64,000 bases of DNA, from NCBI RefSeq assembly GCF_016808095.1, contig NC_068978.1, positions 19,708,806 through 19,772,805 on the forward strand, given 5' to 3'. Origin of the DNA: Vigna angularis. Lineage: Eukaryota > Streptophyta > Magnoliopsida > Fabales > Fabaceae. The stretch's first letter is position 1. Each line of letters starts with the position of its first letter. Positions 1 to 9,572 of this stretch are shown here, in pieces. A program made the position numbers and the translations under genes. Below the pieces are notes generated by a model. The model was not told the origin of the DNA and ran no database searches. It saw only the letters and a list, made by a program, of their open reading frames with translations.

Positions 1-9
1 TGCGATAGA

Positions 10-27
10 TGGCGACTCCACTGGGGA
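10..27 (+). promoter_or_regulatory. Primer-binding site of the Tat/Ogre-like element
   Basis: tggcgactccactgggga starts two bases after the 5' LTR remnant. Ogre/Tat elements typically have a tggcgact... site complementary to a tRNA-Arg 3' end. The tRNA assignment is from memory of the family. The position beside the LTR end is seen directly. Confidence 0.75.
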
Positions 28-1320
28 TTTACCAGAGAGTCAGGCCATTTAATTAGATAAGCGAATTCGATGTGGTTTTTCTTTGTGTTTTTATTCCCTT
101 TTTCCTGATCTATGTCTGATATTTGGAATGATTGCATGTGAGTTTCTTTTACTTTTTCTTTATGTTTGAAATAATTGTTCCTTATCTATGTTTGATATGT
201 CTACTTATTTGTGTTTATTTTTGAAATTGTTGTTATAATCTCCCTCTACACAATATGCATATCATGAGTGAGGCCCTATACCCGGGTCTGAGCGCAACTT
301 AGAAATAGAGGGGTTGTGTAGCGGTGTCACTCTGGGATGTACTTCCTGTTTGGCTATCGTGAGAACTCCAGCTAGAGTCTATTCTCTTCATTTGTGTCTC
401 CACATCTAGTTGATTACTCTGACTGTTGTGGAGAAACACTGAAAAGAGCCATAGCTCTGGTGGCCTGATTTAAGCATTAGGAAGCTATCCTTGTGAGTGC
501 ATATATTTGGCCTTAGAACTTTTGTCATTCAACCGTTGATAGGGCACAAAAGGGAGAAATGTGTATTCCTGTAACCCTCATATTTGCTTAATAAAAATCA
601 CACACCTTGTACATATCATCATGTCTCTTTACAATTTTTTCTTTTTCTTTATGTCACATTTTGTGGATTCTAGTCGAGAAATTATAAATTTGTGATTGAA
701 TCCTTATGGTAAAAATGGAAATTAACATGGAATTTGAGTCGAAGGGTATAAGAATTTGGTGAGTTTGTCAAAGAGGAAGGATTTGGGCAAATCTTAAATG
801 CACGTCTGGAGGCCAAAGCTCTATACAACTAAATCGGGCAATATACCCATGTCTTGTCCTGGCTGAAGTCTATGGGACCCTTAATCGTTGTTATGAACTT
901 AAAGGGGGAAAGATGTTATGTTGTATTTGTGGTTCATTTCCCGTGAGACTAGAGACGCCTTAAATTCCCTATACCCCATGGACGAGTTATTGCAGTATAT
1001 AATCGATTACAAGGACACTGTAAACGATTACCCGAGAGAAAATTGGATTTTGTACAGAAAGTCCATCATAGGTACTCAGTCAGGTGAACACGGGTCACCA
1101 ATGGAAAAAGAAGTGACTTTTAGGCACTTTTGCACTTGTCTTAGGCTGTTCCTTGTGAACCACATGTGAAAAGAGTAAATGAATGGGCATAACTTTGTGC
1201 AAGTTTAAATGGTGTGTCCCTTGGCAGCATAGATCGTAAATTATATATCATTGCGGGAGCTAAAAATGAACTTGGAAGAGTCTCCAACAAACTATAGAGA
1301 TGAACCAACCACAAGGCACG
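28..1320 (+). other. 5' untranslated / decayed internal region of the Tat-like element
   Basis: T-rich leader followed by sequence with short open frames (for example 918-1169, 83 codons) that match no domain I know. By position it should hold the leader and the start of gag, but no gag motif is visible. A short open stretch also occurs at 1667-1852. Confidence 0.4.
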
Positions 1321-1324
1321 CAGA

Positions 1325-1710
1325 AACGCTCGTCACACATAAAGAAACGTTCGTCACAGGGTGACGCCAAGTGAACGTTCGTCCCGCTCTCTGAAGCCGA
1401 CGCTCGTCCTGAAGCAGAAGAGGACGCTCGTTTTGAATAAGACGCTCGTCCAGATAACGTGAGAAGAGGACGCTCGTCCAGTGGGATAAAAGGGCGCTCG
1501 TTCAATATTTAAGACGCTCGTCCTGAAGCAGAAGAGGACGCTCGTTTTGAATAAGACGCTCGTCCAGATGACATGAGAAGAGGACGTTCGTCCAACACGT
1601 TTACAGAGGACGATCGTCCAGGCAGAAGGGGACGCTCGTTTTGAAGAAGACGCTCGTCCTGATGATGTGAGAAGAGGACGCTCGTCCCGATTTCAGTGGA
1701 CGCTCGTTGA
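1325..1710 (+). repeat. Degenerate short tandem repeat with gacgctcgtcc core
   Basis: The core gacgctcgtcc, or close variants such as gacgttcgtcc, recurs more than 15 times with spacers of about 10-25 bases such as tgaagcagaagag. A longer unit from about 1400 recurs from about 1510. It lies inside the retroelement. The minus-strand open frame across it is only a by-product of the repeat. Confidence 0.8.
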
Positions 1711-2711
1711 AGATGTTTCTAAGCTATTAGCTGATGGTGAGTCTGCATTGCCACTCTCCGACCCGCCTAAGGGGACTGAAACATTCCTCAATCACTGTGA
1801 GAAACTGATCAGGCAAATGAAGAATGTGATGACTAAAACCTACGATGGTTGACCAAGAATTCCTATGTCTCGCATTTTGGGGATTTCTGAATGATGAATC
1901 GCCTTATTGACTCTGTTTCATGTTAATTTCCAAATTATACCGGGGCAATATTTTCATAGCTTTATAATTTTTGGCTAGAGATTTTGAACTGCGTTGTCTG
2001 TTCTTTTCATTTTTTTTTATTTCACAAAAAATAAAAATAAAAAATAAAAACGAAAAATTGGAAAAATCTTGAGTCACTTGTCTTTCTTGCAAATTGCCAA
2101 ACTCATGTTTTTCGAAAATATCAAATTTGTTAATCAAGAGCAAAGTTGCAGTGTCAGATTTTCCCGAATTTGTTGTTTTCTTGCGAGGCATGTTTTCCAT
2201 TCATATAGTTATTTCAGCGTGTATTGCAGCGTGTTTTCCATTAGAGGCTTGTCTTGAGCCAATTTCTTTCGTTGTTTCATACACATATTTCATTGAAATT
2301 TTGCTTATCCCTTTTACTTCAAATCTCATGTTTTTATTCGAATTCAATTTTTCCTTATTTTCTTGTAAATAAATTATTTTAGCCCATTTTTTATATACAT
2401 AATTGTTGGAAAATCTTGTTTTGACCAAATAAAAAGAAAAACCATAAAAATTTATTTCATTTCATCATCGGAGCAGGAAATTACAGTAAGGTTGGGTACA
2501 CTCATACGATCTTAACATTTGATAAATAAGATAAAAATGCATAAAAAAAAGAGAAAAAGCAGAAATAACAAAAAAAAAAGTGTGCAAAGTTACAAATTCA
2601 AATAAATAAAAAAAGCAAATAAAACATAAGCAAATAAGCAATGTTCGTGGTTCGATCACGAGTGATCGTTAAGTTAGAGACCATGAAAATAATATAGAAA
2701 TAAAAAAAAAT

Positions 2712-3267
2712 TCAGCGAAAGAATTCCTGAGCTGGTTGTGGTGGTCTAAGGGAGAGCTCCGTCGAAGGAGCTCTGGTTCGGAATGTGAGAAGCATGGGTG
2801 GAGGGATTTGTCGTTCGTCCCTGTCGTCGATGATGATCGGAACGGGGAATAAGTCCAGCAGCCTCGGCGCCCTCATGATCACCCAATCGTATTCTTTCCA
2901 AAAAAAAAAAAAAAAACAAACAAAAAAATTTTGTCAATAATAAGAGGAGGAGAAAATTTTCAAAAAAAAGATGGAGGTGATCAGGATGCTTACCATACAT
3001 GTATAGCGGCAGTTGTGAGAAGAGAGTTCCAGTGGGGTCCATCTCCGCTTGCCAGCGCCTGACCCGATTGCCATGGTTGTTGAACCAGCAGTGCACGTTG
3101 TACTCATTGGCATTTGCGAAAACCCTTAGTCGAGACGCAATCTCGACAACTTGCGCTCTGCTTGGGTGTGTGACCCCATGGTTGTAGATATTGGTCATCA
3201 TTTTGACCTGATCGTCAGTAGGTCGCCACCGCTGACTGGTGTACCTCTCCATTTCCATCTCGCTCAT
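2712..3267 (-). CDS. WUSCHEL-related homeobox (WOX)-like protein, two coding exons, antisense inside retrotransposon
   Basis: Exon 3267-2994 starts MSEMEMERYTSQRW. It joins exon 2893-2712 through a short intron (2993-2894, GTAAG...AG, T-rich end), and the phases agree (274 + 182 nt), giving 151 residues. Residues about 11-75 form an atypical homeodomain of the WOX kind: RWRPTDDQV at the start, an extended loop, then NVHCWFNNHGNRVRRW as recognition helix, with W, F and Asn-51 kept and Gln-50 replaced by Asn. After splicing, LLDLFPVP (103-110) resembles the WUS box and TELSLRP (136-142) resembles an EAR-type repression motif. These appear only in the spliced frame, which supports the intron. 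The family acts as nuclear DNA-binding regulators of stem-cell identity. Here the gene has its own leader intron and TATA box but lies antisense in a Tat-like element. The role is unknown. It could be an element-borne additional gene rather than a recent host capture. No stop or frameshift was seen. Confidence 0.72.
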
Positions 3268-3285
3268 CTTTCCTCTCTAAGTTTT

Positions 3286-3945
3286 CTGAAACAAAAAAAA
3301 AATAATAAAAAAAGTAAAAAGAACAAAAACATAACGAAAAGCATAACAAAAATTTTTGGTTTCTTTGTTCAGTGTTTTCTTTATGTGTTTTTGTTTCCTT
3401 TTAAGTTTATTTTGTCCGGTCAGTCTTTATTATTTCAGTGTCTGGTCTCGGATCTGTTTCACGGTCCTTGCAAAAAGGGTCCTAAACGGATCTTTGTCCT
3501 TTTGTCCTTGTCCATTTGTCCATGTCCGGTTCATACAAATAATTTTCTCTTTTTAAGTTTTCTGTTTTTATGGGGTACGTGGCATTGTTCTACCCGATTG
3601 TCTCTGCCATACCTTCAAACGAAGGGAGATAAACGTCTGGTTTCCAGCCTATATACCCCTTAAATTTAAGACAGTTGTGTTTTTAAGTGTTTTATGTTTT
3701 GAAAATTAAAAAAAAGAGGAAGAAAGAAGACTCAGAAATAAATGCAGAGAAGGGCAAGATTGAAATAAAAGCAGACAAAGCATAAAGAGGAAAGAGCTTG
3801 CAGAAAAGAAAAACAGTAAAAAAAATGAAGGGCGAAAAGAAAAAAAAAACAAAGAAGGAAGGAAGGAAAGATCGGAAGAGTAGAAAGCTTAAGAGAGGAA
3901 AAACAGAGAAGAAGGAAAAGAAGATTAAAAGCTCAGAAGACTTAC
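3286..3945 (-). other. Leader intron of the WOX-like gene
   Basis: On the minus strand ccag|gtaagt (exon ends at 3946) and tttgtttcag|aaaac (exon resumes at 3285) form a strong donor/acceptor pair 18 nt upstream of the WOX-like start codon. The leader exon (about 4105-3946) contains a short upstream reading frame (ATGAGCTTC...) that meets a stop just after the splice junction, so it would not extend the protein and might dampen translation. Confidence 0.6.
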
Positions 3946-4131
3946 CTGGAAGAGGAAGGGCTTACAGAAGCTCATCGTAGCACTGGGACGCCTCCGAAAG
4001 CACACGGGGCAGAGGCTCCTCTCAAAAATCCAGACGCTCAAAGAAGAGAGAGAAGAGAGAGAAGAGGGAGAAAGAGAAGGATAGACAGAGAGTAAGATCA
4101 GAAAATGTCGCTCGACCCCAAGGAGACACCC

Positions 4132-4139
4132 ATTTTATA
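4132..4139 (-). promoter_or_regulatory. TATA box of the antisense WOX-like gene
   Basis: The minus strand reads ctataaaatggg, about 190 nt upstream of the leader donor site. It is followed by a CT-rich stretch (4090-4030) typical of plant 5' leaders. A start site around 4100-4110 is inferred. Confidence 0.55.
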
Positions 4140-4621
4140 GCCGAGCAAATCCACTGTGGCTACAGTTCCGGTCACTGCAACCGTCTGGTGTCGGTCTAAT
4201 CTTTCTGAGTTCAAAAAAAAAAATTAAATTGAAAATCTGAAAACGGGTAGGGTTTTATTGGGTCAATCCGGCCAAATTCAAGATTTCTTAGATGATCCGA
4301 TTTCACCAAAAAAATAATAAAAAAAAATATAAAAAATGTGATAAATAGAAAATTTTCAAAAAAAATAATAATAAGTGGAGTGATGTAAAATTTGAAGTTT
4401 TCAAAATTGTTTTTCATTTGCATGATAAAGGACATTTTTCAGGTTCATTGGGCCTCATTGTCATGTTAGCCTTCTTTGAACCTAATTCTTCTGAAATACA
4501 AATTTGAGTGAAGAATTATTTTGGCATATTTGTAATTTCACATCACACCATTTTGTTTGATTTTATTCCTTCTTCTTCTACATTCTGAATAAATCTAAAA
4601 ATAAAAAATATTGAAAAAAGG

Positions 4622-5060
4622 GAACAGTGCTCGAGCCCATTAGGCCCAATAGCCTTCGTGGTTTTCTCTCGAGTTTACTTCTTTTGAAAATATGCCAAAA
4701 ATATTTTGTTTTCACATTTTTGCTGCTGAATGATGTTTTGTACAAATTGTCCTGTGTGATTTTCTTTGAATTTGTAGTTAAAAAACAAAATCTGAAAAAA
4801 ATAATAAACAGTGCTCGAGCCCATTAGGCCCAATGGCCTTCGTGGTTTTCTCTCGAGTCTACTTCTTTTGAAAGTATGTCAAAAATATTTTGTTTTCACA
4901 TTTTTGCTGTTGAATGATGTTTTGGACATTTGTTCAATTTGTTTTGTCTGATTTTCTTTGAATTTGTAGTTGAAAAAAATCTGAGAATGAAAGATGAACA
5001 GTTTTTGAGCCCATTAGGCCCCTTTGTCATTTGTGGTTTCTCTTAAACCGGTGCATCTGA
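4622..5060 (+). repeat. Three-copy tandem repeat, about 184-190 bp
   Basis: Units begin with aacagtgctcgagcccatta at 4623 and 4807, and a diverged copy begins at 4997. Each continues with a T-rich segment ending near gaatttgtagt. Weaker relatives of the gcccattgag core appear near 5228 and 5521, so the block once extended further. Confidence 0.75.
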
Positions 5061-5740
5061 ATTTCTGGAAAAAATAAAAAATGCATGTCTATGTAGATGT
5101 TGTGTTTTCAATTCAATTTTCCCTTTTCATTTGTGTGGATAAGTATTTGTGCAAAAAAAAAAAATAATAAATAAAGGAATTCAGACCCTTGTCTGATATT
5201 TTTGTCATGATGGTTAAGAATAGTGTTGGGCCCATTGAGTCTAGTGGTGTTGCAAAATTTTCTTTACTTCAATCTTGTGAAATCCTCTCATAACAAAAAA
5301 AAATGAATTTCTTTTAGCTTGTTCCATAAACTTTGAAAAATAAAAAAAAAAATGTTTTCTTTGTCATCTTCTTGTGACAAGTTCACACGGCTCAGGTCAT
5401 CTGATCCATTGGGTCAATGTGCCTGGTAAGTCCAACTTCCTTCTATGTTACTTCTCCTCGGGTCCGATCCGATCTGGATTTTCCCGTGTCGGAAAGTAAA
5501 AAAAAAAAAGATCGGTTCGGAGCCCATTGAGTCCAATTGTCCTTCTTTGTCAAAAAAAAATACAAAAAGATTTCTTTCCGTAAATTGCATAATTTTCCTT
5601 CAGTAATATATTTGTCAAATAAAAAAAACAGCATAAGTGTGAAAGATACAAATTGTTAACAATGTGTTTTAGTACAGTCTTCCAAATTATCAGCATGATT
5701 TTCTTGGAATTTGTTGTAAAAAAAAAAATAAGAATTAAAA

Positions 5741-6345
5741 AAGCCCAGTTCCTACACTGGCCCACAAAAGCCCAGTTCCTACAATGGCCCACAAAAGCCC
5801 AGTTCCTACACTGGCCCACAAAAGCCCAGTTTCCACATTGGCCGAAAAATCTCAATTTTCACATTGGCCCAGAAAAGCCCATTTCCTATACTGGCTTGCA
5901 AAGCCCAGTTTCCATGCTGGTTCGCAAGGCCCAGTTTCCACATTGGCCGAAAAATCTCAGATTCCACATTGGCCCAGAAAGCCCATTTCCCTTACTGGCT
6001 TGCAAAGCCCAGCTTCCATGCTGACCCGCAAGGCCCAGTTTCCACAAAGGCCAAAAATCTCAATTTCCGCAATAGCTCTCAAAGCCCATTTCCCATATTG
6101 GCTTGCAAAGCCCAGCTTCCATGCTAACCCGCAAGGCCCAGATTCCACATTGGCTGAGAAATCCCAATTTCCGCAATAGCTCTCAAAGCCCATTTCCCAT
6201 ACTGGCCTGCAAAGCCCAGTTCCTATGCTGGCCCGCAAGGCCCAGTTTCCATTGGCCAAGAAATCCCAATTTCCCCAATGGCTCACAAAGCCTATTTCCC
6301 ATGCTGACCCGCAAGGTCCCATTTCCAGGCTGGTCCGCAAAGCCC
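5741..6345 (+). repeat. 27-bp tandem repeat array (agcccagttcc...tggcccacaaa)
   Basis: About 20 copies of a unit such as agcccagttcctacactggc plus ccacaaa. The first copies are nearly exact 27-mers and the later ones drift with 24-30 bp spacing. Because 27 is divisible by three, frames stay open and read as a 9-residue repeat (AQFLHWPTK-like). This is repeat structure, not evidence of a protein. Confidence 0.85.
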
Positions 6346-6349
6346 AATT

Positions 6350-8528
6350 TTCAAAAAAAAAAAGACAAAAAAAAAACAAAAGAAAATATGTTTTTCAACT
6401 AGTCATCATTTTCATTTCATATTACTTTTCTTCATGCATAAAACCAAAAAATACGCAAAAGTTGAGTCATTTGTTTTCGATGCAAATTATCCAATTTATG
6501 AGATTTCAAAAAATGTAATGGATGTCATAATCTCCTGGAGTCAAATGATCAAGTCACATATTCTTAAGAGATATCTGTGTGTGCATTGCTTGAAAACATC
6601 ATCCTTCAGCCCTCGCCAAACCAAAGATTGACCCAATCATGTTCTTGAGCCCAAATAATTGACACCAAGTTTTATACTGGGGCAAATTTTCCATTACCTC
6701 CGCTGGCTTTCATTTGGGAGATACTTGAATCCGTTGGGATGCAAAAAAAAAAAAAAAAAAGAAAAAGAAAAATGACTCTTGTTGAGATCATTTAATCTTG
6801 TCTCCTAATTAATCTTATGAAAATAAAATAATCAAAATTTGAAATGATGTGTGGCCATCTTTCTTCATCCAAAAACAAAAAAATATATATATATATATAT
6901 CCATTGATACCAAATTTGAGCCAATAAGAAATTTCTTTTTAAAATTTACCCAAACAAGGGTTACCATCACAGTAGAAGTCAACTCAAATTGCAGGAAGAA
7001 CACACTTAGTGATCAAATGAAGAGAATTCCTCAAAAGTGAAGTAAAAACGGAAAGAATCACAAAGTGATGGCAAGCAAAGAATGAAATTTGAGAAATGAC
7101 AAGAACGTCAAAACAGTTTTGACGTATAACTGATACAAGGTGCAGATGGTAATTCTTGTTTCAAATAACCCACAAAAATTTATTTGAGCCTTTAGATCAT
7201 TTCTTTCAACACCCTTTAGCCCAAGCCACATTACAAGCTCAATAAAAGTCCACACAGATTGAATAATGGTTGCTTAAATTTTCATAAAGCTTAATTTTCA
7301 GACAAGACAAAATGACTAACAATGCAGTAAAAAAAATGATGAAAAAATAAATGTCCTCGGATGAAGGGACCTCCCTTTTGATTGAGATTATACAAAGGAA
7401 AATTAAGCCAATTGGGGCAATCCTTTCAAGCCAATCATTTCCATATCCATCTCAAATCCATATCCCATTCAAACTCTTCCCCCGATTCCCAAACTAGTGG
7501 GCAACTTTGGGAAACTTTGTGAGTTTCATATGTTTCGGCCCATTCAAAATATGGGGCAACTTTGTTAGTCTCACATTTCTTTCATCTGAATATTCAAAGC
7601 TCATACAAAGACCGGGGCATCCCTTGTCGGGCCTCGCATGATCTTGGTTCGCCCGGAACTTCAAAAATCCATTACCACCAAAATTGGGGCAATTTGCAAA
7701 GCTCACATGATATTCTCACTCCCTGATTCATGACTTATTCCCTCATAATTCCCAGATACATTTGTCCATACCTATCTTTTTACCGTGCTCCAAACTAGAG
7801 CAGCTCCTGAGTATCTACTACCTTACATTGGCATGTGTAACTATTTTAAGGAGTAAGAGGCCCAAGTAGCCAACCCGGTACTCTCCAAATCCTTCCACAT
7901 ATTTGTCCCAACTCTTGATATCAAGCATGTACACACTAACATTTCGTCAAGAAATTTCTAGCACAGAAGCTTCATTTTGAACATTTGACTTCAAAATTTG
8001 ACATCCTTTGCATAAAAGGAAAATGAAAGTCTAAATCTTCATAAATTTGATGATTTCAAAGAAAACAAATTGACACAATCTTCCGGTAAAAAAAAAAAAA
8101 AAAGTCAACATCATGTACATATTTTCATAAACTTTGAATTTACATACAATAAAGTTTTCTCCTCAAATTTCAAAATTTACATCCACCATATCTCTCTTCC
8201 ATATCGAGATTTCAAATCCTTGTACAAAAATGCAACACTTTGTTTATTGATTTCAAAACTTTCAAAAAAAAAATCATCCGAGTCAACATCATGTACATAT
8301 TTTCAAAAACTTTGAATATTTATCAAATCTTCTTCCTACAAAAAGACAAAAAAAAAAAATCAACATGCATCAAAGCTTTCTCCTACAATTTCCAAATTTA
8401 CATCAACCATGCTTCTCATTTCAAAAAAATAAAAATGGACACTCATTTCTATCTCAAAATCAAAAAAAAATCAACATCTCAAAATTTCAAAACAAATGCA
8501 AAAATTTCAAATTCAAAACAATCAAACA
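6350..8528 (+). other. Non-coding interior of the Tat-like element with relic ggggca repeats
   Basis: A-rich runs and no credible gene. Between 7400 and 7710 a diverged unit of about 70 bp containing ggggcaa(c)ttt and ctcacat recurs four or five times. A similar ctggggcaaattttc occurs at 6678. An (at)n run lies at 6883-6900. Confidence 0.5.
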
Positions 8529-8529
8529 A

Positions 8530-9244
8530 TTTTACTTTCTGTCATTGGCATCTCGGCCCTCTGCAAGGCAATGGTCGAGCCCAATTTTACTTTCTGCCAT
8601 TGGTATCTCGGCCCTCTGCAAGGCAATGGTCGAGCCCAATTTTACTTTCTGTCATTGGTATCTCGGCCCTCTGCAAGGCAATGGTCGAGCCCAATTTTAC
8701 TTTTTGTCATTGGTATCTCGACCCTCTGCAAGGCAATGGTCGAGCCCAATTTTACTTTCTGCTATTGGTATCTCGGCCCTCTGCAAGGCAATGGTCGAGC
8801 CCAATTTTACTTTCTGCCATTGGTATCTCGGCCCTCTGCAAGGCAATGGTCGAGCCCAATTTTACTTTCTGCCATTGGTATCTCGGCCCTCTGCAAGGCA
8901 ATGGTCGAGCCCAATTTTACTTTCTGTCATTGGTATCTCGGCCCTCTGCAAGGCAATGGTCGAGCCCAATTTTACTTTCTGCCATTGGTATCTCGGCCCT
9001 CTGCAAGGCAATGGTCGAGCCCAATTTTACTTTTTGTCATTGGTATCTCGGCCCTCTGCAAGGCAATGGTCGAGCCTAATTTTACTTTCTGCTATTGGTA
9101 TCTCGGCCCTCTGCAAGGCAATGGTCGAGCCCAATTTTACTTTCTGCCATTGGTATCTCGGCCCTCTGCAAGGCAATGGTCGAGCTCAATTTTACTTTCT
9201 GTCATTGGCATCTCGGCCCTCTACAGGGCAATGGTCGAGCCCAG
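8530..9244 (+). repeat. 55-bp tandem repeat array, 13 copies
   Basis: Units start with ttttactttctgtcattggt at 8530, 8585, 8640 and so on to 9190, in exact 55-bp steps with a few substitutions per copy. The unit has no stop codon in any forward frame and 55 is not a multiple of three, so all three forward frames are open and encode the same 55-residue period. The resulting frames of 258-366 codons are by-products. Low divergence points to recent amplification. Confidence 0.95.
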
Positions 9245-9261
9245 CAATCAAACTCATCATT

Positions 9262-9405
9262 CACTTCCATAGGGTTGGTACGCCCTCCACGAGGTTTCTA
9301 CACCTCATTCACTTCCATAGGGTTGGTACACCCTCCACGAGGTTTTTACACCTCATCAACTTCATCCATAGGGTTGTTACCCCTCAACAATGTCTACACA
9401 CCTCA
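9262..9405 (+). repeat. 48-bp repeat, about three copies
   Basis: cacttccatagggttggtac starts at 9262 and 9310, and a diverged third copy begins near 9357. Each carries ccctccacgaggttt and ends in acacctca. It lies between the 55-bp array and the polypurine tract. Confidence 0.75.
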
Positions 9406-9572
9406 ATTCTGTTAGCCTTGTTCATATTTGTTTTAAATTTTCCTGTTGTTCATTGTCCATTTTGAAATCCATACGAAATTAGTGTTTCTTTCTTTACTTA
9501 GCTTTTACTCCAATAATACGAAAATTCAAAATTATCATATTATCTAATAAAATCTAAGTAAAGAGGGGCAGC

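Noticed and set aside
1260..1505. Minus-strand Ser/Arg-rich open frame
   Set aside because: It translates the gacgctcgtcc repeats and has no other support.
3151..3663. 170-codon plus-strand open frame
   Set aside because: It lies antisense to the WOX-like exon and its leader intron, and its Lys/Phe-rich translation is explained by A/T runs.
5550..6400. Open frames on both strands with a repeated HWPTKAQF-type pattern
   Set aside because: By-product of the 27-bp repeat. The frames overlap each other and degrade with the repeat.
8530..9244. CRISPR-like regular array
   Set aside because: Units are contiguous with no unique spacers, in a plant retroelement.
8240..9465. Three overlapping plus-strand open frames of 258-366 codons
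   Set aside because: They arise because the 55-bp repeat lacks stops in all frames and 55 is not a multiple of three. All read the same 55-residue period in different phase. No domain and no start context.
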